From the NCBI GenBank assembly GCA_000435595.1, contig FR895411.1, forward strand, positions 1 through 51,921: DNA of 51,921 nucleotides, given 5' to 3'. Shown piece by piece: positions 8,156 through 16,883 of this stretch. Positions within the stretch are counted from its first letter, which is position 1. Every line of letters begins with the position of its first letter. The translations under genes and the position numbers were made by a program. The stretch is from Firmicutes bacterium CAG:882. GTDB taxonomy: Bacteria > Bacillota > Clostridia > Lachnospirales > Lachnospiraceae. A model generated the notes under the pieces. It made no database searches and was not told the origin of the DNA. It saw only the letters and a list, made by a program, of their open reading frames with translations.

Positions 8156-9424
8156 ATGCGCGAAAGAATAGATTATGGGATAAAGGCATTAAGACCTATA
8201 GGAAGGAACCTGCTTATACTGTTAAAGTGGCTGGCACTTGCAACACTTGTCGGGCTTGTGGCGGGCGGCGTGAGTACGCTTTTTGCCAAGGCAATGACGG
8301 TTGTCACGACATTCAGGATGGCGCACACATGGCTCATTCTGCTTCTTCCTGTCGGCGGAATCGTGATTGTGACGGTGTACAAGCTTCTGCACAATGAGAA
8401 CGATAAGGGAACGAATCTTATACTTGCGGGAATACATTCGGGCGGCGAGGTTCCGTCAAGGGTTGCACCGCTCATCATTTTTTCAACGGTAGTCAGCCAC
8501 TTTTTCGGTGCGTCCGTGGGACGTGAGGGGGCAGCACTGCAGCTCGGAGGAAGCCTCGGAAATCTGATCGGAAGGATTGTAAGGCTTGATGAGCAGGACA
8601 GAAAAGTGATGATAATGTGCGGCATGAGCGCCGCCTTTGCGGCACTGTTCGGAACTCCGATGGCTGCGGCAATATTCGCGATAGAGGTTGTGCAGGTTGG
8701 AATTATGTACTATGCGGCACTTGTGCCATGTATTTTTGCAGCACTTGTAGCGAGCAATTTCTCGGCGAGCATGGGAATTAACCCGGAAGCCTTTGTCATA
8801 AAAGAAATTCCTGATATAACTATTCTCAATATGGGGAGAACGGTGCTTCTTGCCATAATATGTGCGGGTGTGAGCGTTGTGTTCTGCATGATGCTTTACA
8901 ATGCGGGCAAATATTTTAAAAAGTATATAAAGAATCAATACCTTAGAATAATTGCGGGAAGCGCACTTATAATTCTTATAACGATAATTTTGGGAACTGA
9001 TGACTACATGGGTGCGGGAATGAACGTGATTGAGCGTGCCATAGAGGGGGAGGCTGCGCCAGCGGCATTTTTGCTCAAAATGCTTTTGACGGCACTTGCG
9101 ATAGGCTGCGGCTTCAAGGGTGGTGAGATTGTACCGACCTTCTTTGTCGGTGCGACGCTCGGCTGTGTGGTCGGTCAGCTTATAGGGCTTCCTGCCTCGG
9201 CGGCAGCGGCGGTCGGAATGGTAGGAATGTTCTGCTGCGTGACGAACTGCCCGGTTGCGTCGATGCTTATTGCGTTTGAGTTGTTCGGATATGAGGCTGC
9301 TCCGTTTTTTCTTGTGTGCAATGCGGTGGGGTATCTTATGAGCGGATACTATGGGCTGTACAGTGAACAGACCTTCACCGGCTCGAAGTACAAGTTTGAC
9401 AGCTGGAAGGGGAGCGCACATTAA
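8156..9424 (+). CDS. ClC-family chloride channel/transporter
   Basis: A ClC-type anion channel or anion/proton antiporter in the inner membrane, 422 residues, with about ten or more hydrophobic helices. The selectivity-filter motif VGREGAALQLGG carries the gating glutamate at about 124. The later GGEIVPTFFVGATLG matches the second conserved anion-binding loop. The first family motif (GSGIP) is not clear; LAGIHSGG occupies the expected place, a common divergence among Clostridia. No CBS domains are present. GGAGGA precedes the ATG. The substrate could be chloride or fluoride; the divergent filter leaves this open. Confidence 0.87.
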   Translation: MRERIDYGIKALRPIGRNLLILLKWLALATLVGLVAGGVSTLFAKAMTVVTTFRMAHTWLILLLPVGGIVIVTVYKLLHNENDKGTNLILAGIHSGGEVPSRVAPLIIFSTVVSHFFGASVGREGAALQLGGSLGNLIGRIVRLDEQDRKVMIMCGMSAAFAALFGTPMAAAIFAIEVVQVGIMYYAALVPCIFAALVASNFSASMGINPEAFVIKEIPDITILNMGRTVLLAIICAGVSVVFCMMLYNAGKYFKKYIKNQYLRIIAGSALIILITIILGTDDYMGAGMNVIERAIEGEAAPAAFLLKMLLTALAIGCGFKGGEIVPTFFVGATLGCVVGQLIGLPASAAAAVGMVGMFCCVTNCPVASMLIAFELFGYEAAPFFLVCNAVGYLMSGYYGLYSEQTFTGSKYKFDSWKGSAH

Positions 9425-9459
9425 TTGGCACCATATATATCCGGAAGGGGGCATACAGC

Positions 9460-11340
9460 ATGAGAATTGTTTCGTTATCAATCAGGAATTTTAAGTCCAT
9501 AAGGAGCATTGAGATAAACGACATCGAGAGCGCGTTCATCGTTGTCGGGAAGAATAGTGTTGGTAAGACGGTCATACTGGACGCGATAAGGGCGGTTGCG
9601 GGGCAGTATACCGTCAAGAAGCAGGACTTCAACACCGCGGGGAGCAATATTGAGATTGGGGTGAGGCTTGAGCTTACACAGGCAGACCTGACGCTGCTTA
9701 ACAGGTATGGTGTGGTGAGCCACTACAAGAGGTATTCGGCGTGGGAGAAGGATTTCAGGGCAAAGCTGCCGTCCTATGTGAAGGAACAGCAGGACAGTGA
9801 GGGAGTGTTGTCTTTTACTTTTATCGCAAACGCGGAGGGGAAAATCCGCTATTTCGACGGAGTTAAGAAGGACAACAGGCACATCCCGGAGGTGTTTCCT
9901 ACACTGCATTTCATATCGCATGACAGGGAGCTTGAGGCGTTGCAGCGGGATATTTTTCTAGGCAGTAAGGAGCTTAAGCTTCTCTCAGACGGGAACTGCA
10001 TGTTCGATGCGGGAAAGAAGTGTGATAACTGCTTTCAGTGCATAGGAATGATTGAGAACAAGAAGGCTTCGGAACTAAGTATCTTTGAGGCGGCAAGACT
10101 CTTTCAATATAAGCTCACAAGGCTTGACATGCAGAACTTTTTGGAGAGGCTTAACAATAATTTTATCAAGAACGGCGGGCGTGACAGGCTGTGCCTCAAG
10201 GTCGACGATGAGCTTATGAAGAATGCAATTCCACAGGTATATGTCGAGAATGAGACGCAGGGCTTTACAAATACCATATCTGAGATGGGTGAGGGCTTAA
10301 AAAGCATGTATATTCTCTCGCTTTTAGAGACTTATGCCGATGATGAGGACAGAGTTCCGTGCATTATCATGATTGAGGATCCGGAGAGCTATCTGCACCC
10401 GCAGCTACAGAAGAATGCCGGCGAGATTTTGTATAAGTTATCGAAGAAAAATCAGGTGATTTTCTCAACGCACTCGCCGAATATGATTTTCAACTTTAAT
10501 TCAAGACAGATTAAGCAGGTGTACATGGATAATGAGGGATATACACAGGTGAGGGAGAAACCGGATATAGACCGCATTCTCAGTGACCTCGGCTACTCGG
10601 CGAACGACCTTATGAACGTGAGCTTTGTATTTTTCGTCGAGGGGAAGCAGGATGAGAGCAGACTTCCGCTGCTTCTTAGAAAGTATTACAGTGAAACCTA
10701 TGATGAGGACGGCCAGCTTAGGAGAGTTGCAATTATAGCGACCAACAGCTGCACCAACATAAAGACATATGCAAATCTCAAATACATCAACAAGATTTAT
10801 ATAAAAGACCAGTTCCTCATGATACGTGACGGTGATGCCAAGGATGCAGATGAGTTAAAAAGGCAGCTCTGCGGTTATTATAGGAACAGGGCACAGGAGG
10901 ATAAGGGGAATCTTCCGAGAGTCACGGAGAAGAATGTACTCATTTTAAAATATTATTCTTTTGAAAATTATTTTTTGCAGCCTGAGATTATGGCAAAAAT
11001 CGGTGTTGTTAAGAGCGTCGACCAATTTTATGATATTCTCTACTTAAAGTACAATGAGTATCTTTACAGGCTTGGAAGCATGAAGCGAATGTGTGAAAAG
11101 CTTGGAATAGAGATAAGGAGCAGGCAGGATATTGTGGACAATATGGAGAATATCAGAATCTATGTCAGAGGACACAATCTGTACGATATATTCTACGGAC
11201 GCTACAAAGGTGAGAAGGAGAGGATGATACTCAACAGATATATTGAGGAGGCTCCGAGGGACACATTCAAGGACATTTTAGATGCAGTTGACAGCTTTGT
11301 CTATTTTGAGAATAAAAAAACTGACAGTGCGGAAGCTTAA
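9460..11340 (+). CDS. OLD-like AAA ATPase with TOPRIM nuclease domain and a Cys4 insert
   Basis: An ABC-type ATPase joined to a TOPRIM domain, as in overcoming-lysogenization-defect (OLD) nucleases; 626 residues, soluble. Walker A GKNSVGKT is at 30-37. A cysteine cluster with spacing CX7CX2CX2C lies at 180, 188, 191 and 194. Walker B with EDPESYLHP is near 306-313, and the switch histidine is in STHSPNMI. The TOPRIM motif FFVEGKQDE has Glu394, and RDGD has Asp457/Asp459. No UvrD-like helicase gene is adjacent, so this is not a Gabija pair; it resembles free-standing OLD proteins. The role (DNA repair or phage defence) is unproven. It starts 36 bp after the ClC gene, possibly co-transcribed. 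Confidence 0.82.
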   Translation: MRIVSLSIRNFKSIRSIEINDIESAFIVVGKNSVGKTVILDAIRAVAGQYTVKKQDFNTAGSNIEIGVRLELTQADLTLLNRYGVVSHYKRYSAWEKDFRAKLPSYVKEQQDSEGVLSFTFIANAEGKIRYFDGVKKDNRHIPEVFPTLHFISHDRELEALQRDIFLGSKELKLLSDGNCMFDAGKKCDNCFQCIGMIENKKASELSIFEAARLFQYKLTRLDMQNFLERLNNNFIKNGGRDRLCLKVDDELMKNAIPQVYVENETQGFTNTISEMGEGLKSMYILSLLETYADDEDRVPCIIMIEDPESYLHPQLQKNAGEILYKLSKKNQVIFSTHSPNMIFNFNSRQIKQVYMDNEGYTQVREKPDIDRILSDLGYSANDLMNVSFVFFVEGKQDESRLPLLLRKYYSETYDEDGQLRRVAIIATNSCTNIKTYANLKYINKIYIKDQFLMIRDGDAKDADELKRQLCGYYRNRAQEDKGNLPRVTEKNVLILKYYSFENYFLQPEIMAKIGVVKSVDQFYDILYLKYNEYLYRLGSMKRMCEKLGIEIRSRQDIVDNMENIRIYVRGHNLYDIFYGRYKGEKERMILNRYIEEAPRDTFKDILDAVDSFVYFENKKTDSAEA

Positions 11341-11352
11341 CTGCGCTGTCAG
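11312..11352 (-). terminator. Terminator of the minus-strand flippase gene
   Basis: On the minus strand CTGACAGCGC pairs with GCACTGTCAG and is followed by TTTTTTTATT. It overlaps the last codons of the convergent OLD-like gene. Confidence 0.85.
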
Positions 11353-11384
11353 CAATCTGTTTTGCAGGTTTATTTCAAACCAAA

Positions 11385-13001
11385 TCACATAAGATGAAGT
11401 TTCTTTGCGACGCGGCCGATTCGCATTCCCATAGGGAAATCGGGAAGGTCGCTCTCGGTAAGACCGCCAAGAAGCAGTATAAGAACAAAGTATACAACGA
11501 CGGCAACAACGACTGATAAAAGGCATGCAATCACGTTAGAGTGAACCGTTGCATAGCCGACACGGTATATCAGGTATGCACAGGCACCCATGACCGCGCT
11601 TGCAATGGCAGGAACGATGAAGGTTGTCCTATACTCCTGATGATAATGTATGTGGCGCTCGACGCTTATGGCGTTGAGAATGCATACGACAAGCGGGTAG
11701 GTCACGTTGCCGATGACGAGCGAGTATATGCCGAGCTTCGTGAATTTGAGCAGTATAAAAATCAGGACCACATGTATTGCAAGAGATATTGCGGCATGCT
11801 GTACGGGCTTGCGCATGAGGTTGATTCCCTGAAGTGCGGCGTTCGTAACGGTTGACAACGCGTAGAATATGACGGCGACACTTCCCGCTGCTAAGAGATA
11901 TCCTCCAAGCTTATAGTCTGATGAAGGGAACAGCATACGGACTATAGGACCGCCGAGGGCTGTGAGTCCGAAGGCACAAGGAAATGCGATAATCATGTTG
12001 ACCTTGATTGAGACTGCAATCTTTTTCTTCATACCATACTTATCACCCTTGGTAAAAGCGGCGACAAGTGTAGGAATGAGCGATGAAGCCATTGCCGATG
12101 CGATGGCGATAGGGACATTCACAAGCAGCTTGTACTTGGTGCTGTATACGCCGTACAGTGTGGATACGTTGTCACCTGTGGCAAGCTTAGAGAACATCAT
12201 GCTGTCGATAACGCCGCTAAGCTGATACACCGTCTGTCCGAGAATAACGGGGATGATGGTTGCAATCAGCATCTTGTAGATTTCAAAGTAGGTTGTATCG
12301 TCCACGCCTCTGTCACGACGCAGCTGTGAATTGACGGTAGGACGATATATAATATATATAAACACGAGAAAGAAAAGTCCTGTTGCGGCACCTAAAAGTG
12401 TGCCCATGGTAGAGCCGGCTGCACCCCATCCGGCGACGACCTCTGACTCGGCATGTCCGCGGATAAATGACCATGCAAAGAATATACTTCCGGCAGCATT
12501 TACAATCTGTTCGAGCACCTGTGATATCGCGGTTGGTATCATGGTCTTTCTTGCCTGGAAGAAGCCTCTGAGTGTTCCTAACAGAGCAACGACGAAGATG
12601 GTTACTGCAAGAACTCTGAGTGGAATCGATATTCCGGTAAAATTGCTGTAGAAATGCTTCTCAATAAAGCCTGCACCGAAGAAGATAAGCAGTGCCATGA
12701 TTCCTCCTGAGATGCAGGAGAATATAAATGATGCTGCGAATATCTTTTTTCCGGTTCTATAGTTTTTATTTGCAAGCTGTGCTGACAAAAGCTTAGATAC
12801 CGCAAGCGGAAGACTGTATGATGAAAGGATAAGGGCGAGGTTGTATATTTCATAAGCGGCACCGTAGATACCGTTGCCCTCGTCGCCGATAATATTGGCA
12901 ACAGGAATGCGGTAGACGATACCTATCATTCGTACTATAATTGATGCCATGGCAAGTATTGTGCCCTGGCGGATAAAGTTGGTTTTACGATTTTCCGGCA
13001 T
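11385..13001 (-). CDS. MATE/MurJ-type polysaccharide flippase family protein (SpoVB-like)
   Basis: A 538-residue integral membrane protein with about 14 hydrophobic helices, of the superfamily that flips lipid-linked oligosaccharides (MurJ, SpoVB, Wzx). The N-terminus (FIRQGTILAMASIIVRMIGI, then YRIPVANIIGDEGNGIYGAAYEIYN split across helices 1 and 2) has the YxxP and GxGxYG patterns typical of SpoVB/YtgP proteins. It may move lipid II or another wall precursor; Lachnospiraceae carry several paralogues, so the substrate is not assigned. Translation starts after AAGGAG on the minus strand. It has its own promoter and terminator and stands alone. Confidence 0.88.
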   Translation of the reverse strand: MPENRKTNFIRQGTILAMASIIVRMIGIVYRIPVANIIGDEGNGIYGAAYEIYNLALILSSYSLPLAVSKLLSAQLANKNYRTGKKIFAASFIFSCISGGIMALLIFFGAGFIEKHFYSNFTGISIPLRVLAVTIFVVALLGTLRGFFQARKTMIPTAISQVLEQIVNAAGSIFFAWSFIRGHAESEVVAGWGAAGSTMGTLLGAATGLFFLVFIYIIYRPTVNSQLRRDRGVDDTTYFEIYKMLIATIIPVILGQTVYQLSGVIDSMMFSKLATGDNVSTLYGVYSTKYKLLVNVPIAIASAMASSLIPTLVAAFTKGDKYGMKKKIAVSIKVNMIIAFPCAFGLTALGGPIVRMLFPSSDYKLGGYLLAAGSVAVIFYALSTVTNAALQGINLMRKPVQHAAISLAIHVVLIFILLKFTKLGIYSLVIGNVTYPLVVCILNAISVERHIHYHQEYRTTFIVPAIASAVMGACAYLIYRVGYATVHSNVIACLLSVVVAVVVYFVLILLLGGLTESDLPDFPMGMRIGRVAKKLHLM

Positions 13002-13047
13002 AAAGGGAACTCCTTAAATGTAATAAAGCATTGTAATGCGCAAATAT

Positions 13048-13076
13048 AATATAACCTTTTGTGTGAAATTTGGCAA
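13048..13076 (-). promoter_or_regulatory. Promoter of the flippase gene
   Basis: On the minus strand TTGCCA, a 17-bp spacer and TATATT. The leader contains a small GCATTGTAATGC dyad. Confidence 0.6.
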
Positions 13077-13091
13077 CGAAAGATTTATAAA

Positions 13092-13146
13092 ATAAAATGC
13101 GAAGCATTGATTTTATATGAGCAGGCAGCAAAGCGGATTGCGAATA
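13092..13146 (+). repeat. Family C repeat, copy 1
   Basis: A short hairpin (ATAAAATGC with GCATTGATTTTAT) is followed by ATGAGCAGGCAGC and AAAGCGGATTGCGAAT. The second part matches 23366-23394 nearly base for base, while the hairpin arms differ. It lies upstream of the YhaO-like gene. Confidence 0.6.
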
Positions 13147-13188
13147 TAATTGACTGAATATATATGACGATGAGGAGGAAAAACAGGT

Positions 13189-14373
13189 ATGAAATATGTT
13201 CATTGCGCCGATGTGCATATCGGCATGGAATTTGCATTAAATAAGCTTAAGAGCAGACAGAGAAAGGCGGAAATACTTCAAAGCTTTTTAAGTCTTGTCG
13301 AGTATTGTCGTGACGAGGCAGTTGATATTCTGCTTATAGCGGGGGATTTGTTTGACAATGAGAATGTTGACGCGGCGGTTGTAGAGCAGGTAAAGAGCGC
13401 ACTCGGAAGTATACCGCAGACCGATGTATATGTAGCGCCCGGCAACCATGATGCGTATACCATCACATCCCCTTACAGGGACGAGGGCTGGAGTGATAAC
13501 GTAACAATTTTTAACGGGACACCGAGAGTGATTGAGCGTGCAGATAAGGGGTACCGTATATGGGGGTGTGGATTTGAGAGCTGCTTTGTGATGAACAGGC
13601 TTCTCATGGGTGTGAGACTTCCAAAGGATGAACTTGTCAATATAGGAATACTTCACGGTCAGCTTGTCGGGAAGAACGGAAAGAGTGAGTACAACGCCAT
13701 AACGGATTCGGATATCGAAAAGAGCGGCATTGATTATCTCGCGCTTGGACATGTTCACAAGCAGACGGGAGTTCAGAGAATCGGGGATACGCTGTATGCA
13801 TATTCGGGAACAACAGAAGGGCAGGGCTTTGACGAGGAAGGCATACGGGGGTTCTATACAGGGGAGCTTTCTAAGCAGCTGCTTGGCAGGCATGAGCTTA
13901 TAGCCGAGTATGTCAGTACATCGAGAAGACGGTATTATCATGTTAATGTGGATGTCACGGGTGCACTTAACAGAGCACAGGTTGTTGACAGAATATGCAG
14001 TGCGGCGCAGAGCGTGACTGAGGACGATGAATTTGCGGTGCTCCTCACCGAAAACAGAGCCGAGGATAATCTCTACAAAGTGACGCTGACCGGGGACATA
14101 AGCGAGGAGGCGGCGGTTTCGGTTGATGAGTTGTCGGCGCAGCTTTTCGGAAAATTTTATTATATAAAGCTCAGGGATAATACAAGACTTTTAATTGACT
14201 ATGAGGAGCTTGCAAAGGAAAACTCACTAAAGGGAATGTACACTGCAAGGATGCTTGACAATATCAGAATGCAGGAGCAGGCCGGCAATGAAAAGGGTGC
14301 GGCACTGTATAGGAAGGCACTTGAGCTTGGAATAAGGGCATTTGAAGGGGAGGTGGGAATAGATGAAAATTGA
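13189..14373 (+). CDS. yhaO: SbcD/Mre11-like DNA repair metallophosphoesterase (YhaO family)
   Basis: A predicted Mn-dependent DNA exo/endonuclease subunit of 394 residues. All calcineurin-like metal motifs are present: Asp8/His10 (CADVHIG), Asp53 (AGDLFDNE), GNHD at 85-88, His156 (LHGQL) and GHVH at 187-190. The C-terminal third is the capping domain that would contact the partner ATPase. GAGGAGG precedes the ATG. It overlaps the next gene by 11 bp, and that gene encodes a coiled-coil ATPase, so the two are expected to form an SbcCD/Mre11-Rad50-type complex acting on broken or hairpin DNA. Confidence 0.88.
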   Translation: MKYVHCADVHIGMEFALNKLKSRQRKAEILQSFLSLVEYCRDEAVDILLIAGDLFDNENVDAAVVEQVKSALGSIPQTDVYVAPGNHDAYTITSPYRDEGWSDNVTIFNGTPRVIERADKGYRIWGCGFESCFVMNRLLMGVRLPKDELVNIGILHGQLVGKNGKSEYNAITDSDIEKSGIDYLALGHVHKQTGVQRIGDTLYAYSGTTEGQGFDEEGIRGFYTGELSKQLLGRHELIAEYVSTSRRRYYHVNVDVTGALNRAQVVDRICSAAQSVTEDDEFAVLLTENRAEDNLYKVTLTGDISEEAAVSVDELSAQLFGKFYYIKLRDNTRLLIDYEELAKENSLKGMYTARMLDNIRMQEQAGNEKGAALYRKALELGIRAFEGEVGIDEN

Positions 14374-16846
14374 CAGCATCAATATAGAAAGCTTCGGCGG
14401 ACTTAAGAATTTCAGACTCGATTTTTGTGACGGAATGAATATCATATATGGTGATAATGAGGCGGGAAAATCAACCATCATGGCGTTTATCGAGATGATG
14501 TTCTATGGAAGAACAGCTCAGGAGAAAAGTTCTGATATAAGCAAGAGCCTGAGAAAAAAATATACACCGTGGGATGGCTCGGCGATGTGCGGGGAGCTTG
14601 AATTTACATGCGCTGAGAGAAGCTATCGTATACGCAAGGTATTTAAAAAGACAATAAAAACCGATGACGTGAAGCTCTACGATGCACAGACAGGGCAGGA
14701 GATAGAGTTAGGACGCGATGAGGAGATAGGACACAGATTCTTCGGGATAGATGTCGGGAGCTTTGAAAAAAGCGTGTTTATAAGCGGCTTTGGCGGCTTT
14801 ACCAACAATGGACAGACGAATGAGGACATTGCCGTTAAGCTGTCGAATCTTGTGACTACGATGGATGAGAATGTGTCACAGTCTAAGGTTGTCGGGAGGC
14901 TGACAAAGGCAAAGGAGCTTTTGCGCTCAAAGAGCGGAAGCAGGGGGATGCTTATCGAGCTTGATGAGCAGAAGAAAAATGTTAAGGATGAACTTACAAG
15001 AACGCAGGAGCTGATAGAGAGGCAGACGGAGTATCAGGCGGAAAAGGGAAGACTTGATGAGAGACTTACAGAAGCCGTAAATCAAAAGGAAGTGCTTAAA
15101 AAGCTTGAGAGAAAGGCGGCACTTGAGGCTGAAAAATTGAATATAAATGCTGAAAACGACAGACTGAGAGCTGATATGGGACAGCTTAAGATGTTAAAGG
15201 AGGAGGGAATAAGACTTTTTAAGGAGAGAGATTTATTCAGGGGAAAAAATTACAGTTACGATACTGCCTCCGAGTACATCAATCATGCGGACGAACTAAA
15301 TCATGCGGCGAGTGCTAAGAGGGCACAGGTTGAGGAACTTAAGGGAAAACTCACCAAAGGGGATGTCATAGACCGAAAGGATGTAAGCGAAGCGGCGGCG
15401 CTCGAAGCTAAAAAGGAGAAACTTATGCTCCTTAATGAACGTATCAGCAGTGCATATAAGCCGGCTTACGATGAAAAAAAAGCTGCCGAGAAGGCAGAAG
15501 CTGACGGACGAAAAGTGCTTGAGGGAATAAAGGACATTCCTAAGACCAATCTTATCATAAGTGCGGCAGCTATGCTTGCGGCAGTTGTATTTGCGGTTCT
15601 TACATTCACGGTATCAAAATTCTTTCTCATAGGAGCATTTTTGACGGCGGGTGCGGGTGCTTTGCTGTTTGGCAGATATAAAAGGCAGACTGAGGAGCAC
15701 GACGGACAAGTGGCACAGGGAAAGGAAATTGCTGAACGACTTTCAAAAGAAAGCCGCATAAGAAACAATAATTTTGAGCGTGAGAAGGAGAGACTTTTTG
15801 ACAGAGGGGCATGGATTTATCCTGACATCAACTGTGATTATGAGACAATAACGAGAGAAAATCTCAGACAGTGCTGTGTTGAGCTTGAAAGTATATATCA
15901 GCGCTATGGAGTTAAGGATAAGGACGAGCTTAATGACTTGTTTGAGAAAAATGAGGAGGCGGCACTTAATCAGAGAATGTACGAGAATGCCGTGAAGGAG
16001 CTTGAGCAGGATGATGCGGCGTATGCCGAGTATGCAGGTGAAGATAATCCTGAGGAAGTCAGAAGAAAATATGCTGAGCTTCGAGATAAGCTGTCAATAT
16101 ATGCGGGCAGGCTTAAAGGAAAAGAAATTGAAGAAGAGAACGCAGAGACCGTGCTTGATGAGCGAATAAAAAAAATTGAGACAGAGCTTGGAGAAAATGA
16201 TGTCAGACTTGCGGAAATCGACGTGGAAGTTGATGGTTTTACAGGAATAGAGAATACCGGGATGTCGATTGAGGAGGTTGATGCGCTTATTGAAGATATA
16301 AGAGGACAGCAGATGGAACTCCTTTCATTGATGCAGAACCCGGAACATGACGAGAACGAGCTTAAAAGGACACTCTCGGAATTGTCTGAGGAGTATAATG
16401 TCAAGAAGGAGCTGTATGATGCTTTGATGATTGCAGAGGAGAATATGCAGGCGGCAGTCGATGATATAAGCAGAAGCTTCGGCCCCGTTCTCAATGAAAA
16501 GACGGCAGAGATTTTTAACAGGCTCACAGGCGGCAGATATGATAAGGTTATGGTTGATAAGGAGTATTCCATTCAGGCTAAGCAGAAGGATGGAGTATAC
16601 CATGAGTGGAAGTTCCTAAGCAGTGGAACGACCGACCAGGCATATCTCGCTTTAAGGCTTGCCATGACCGAACTTATAACGGAGAATGGTGAGAGACTCC
16701 CTCTGATGCTCGACGATATTCTTCTGCAGTATGATGAGAAACGAATGAAGCATGCTCTTGATTTTCTTGGGGAGTATGCCAAGGATGCACAGATACTTTT
16801 CTTCACATGTAAAAGGATGTCAGGGGAGAAGGTTATAGAGCTCTGA
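14363..16846 (+). CDS. yhaN: Rad50/SbcC-like coiled-coil ATPase with membrane segments (YhaN family)
   Basis: The ATPase partner of the preceding nuclease, 827 residues. Walker A GDNEAGKST is at about 30-38. Long coiled coils span about 175-395 and 455-690. Two adjacent hydrophobic helices (about 395-437) sit where Rad50 has its hook, as in YhaN/AAA_27 proteins, so the coils may be tethered to the membrane. The ABC signature FLSSGTTDQAYLALRLA and Walker B LPLMLDDILLQYD (Asp784/785) are at the C-terminus. The size is close to that of SbcC/YhaN proteins. It probably acts in DNA end processing near the membrane; this location is inferred from the helices. Confidence 0.86.
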   Translation: MKIDSINIESFGGLKNFRLDFCDGMNIIYGDNEAGKSTIMAFIEMMFYGRTAQEKSSDISKSLRKKYTPWDGSAMCGELEFTCAERSYRIRKVFKKTIKTDDVKLYDAQTGQEIELGRDEEIGHRFFGIDVGSFEKSVFISGFGGFTNNGQTNEDIAVKLSNLVTTMDENVSQSKVVGRLTKAKELLRSKSGSRGMLIELDEQKKNVKDELTRTQELIERQTEYQAEKGRLDERLTEAVNQKEVLKKLERKAALEAEKLNINAENDRLRADMGQLKMLKEEGIRLFKERDLFRGKNYSYDTASEYINHADELNHAASAKRAQVEELKGKLTKGDVIDRKDVSEAAALEAKKEKLMLLNERISSAYKPAYDEKKAAEKAEADGRKVLEGIKDIPKTNLIISAAAMLAAVVFAVLTFTVSKFFLIGAFLTAGAGALLFGRYKRQTEEHDGQVAQGKEIAERLSKESRIRNNNFEREKERLFDRGAWIYPDINCDYETITRENLRQCCVELESIYQRYGVKDKDELNDLFEKNEEAALNQRMYENAVKELEQDDAAYAEYAGEDNPEEVRRKYAELRDKLSIYAGRLKGKEIEEENAETVLDERIKKIETELGENDVRLAEIDVEVDGFTGIENTGMSIEEVDALIEDIRGQQMELLSLMQNPEHDENELKRTLSELSEEYNVKKELYDALMIAEENMQAAVDDISRSFGPVLNEKTAEIFNRLTGGRYDKVMVDKEYSIQAKQKDGVYHEWKFLSSGTTDQAYLALRLAMTELITENGERLPLMLDDILLQYDEKRMKHALDFLGEYAKDAQILFFTCKRMSGEKVIEL

Positions 16847-16883
16847 CTCCGGGGATAATACATTCATAGACGGGAGGAACAAT

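Noticed and set aside
8483..9481. Long 332-codon open frame on the minus strand
   Set aside because: It lies entirely antisense to the ClC gene, its translation is rich in Arg/His/Cys with no family pattern, and it has no ribosome site.
9460..13001. OLD-like gene as part of a Gabija system
   Set aside because: Gabija needs a UvrD-like helicase next to the OLD-type gene; the neighbours are a ClC channel and a flippase.
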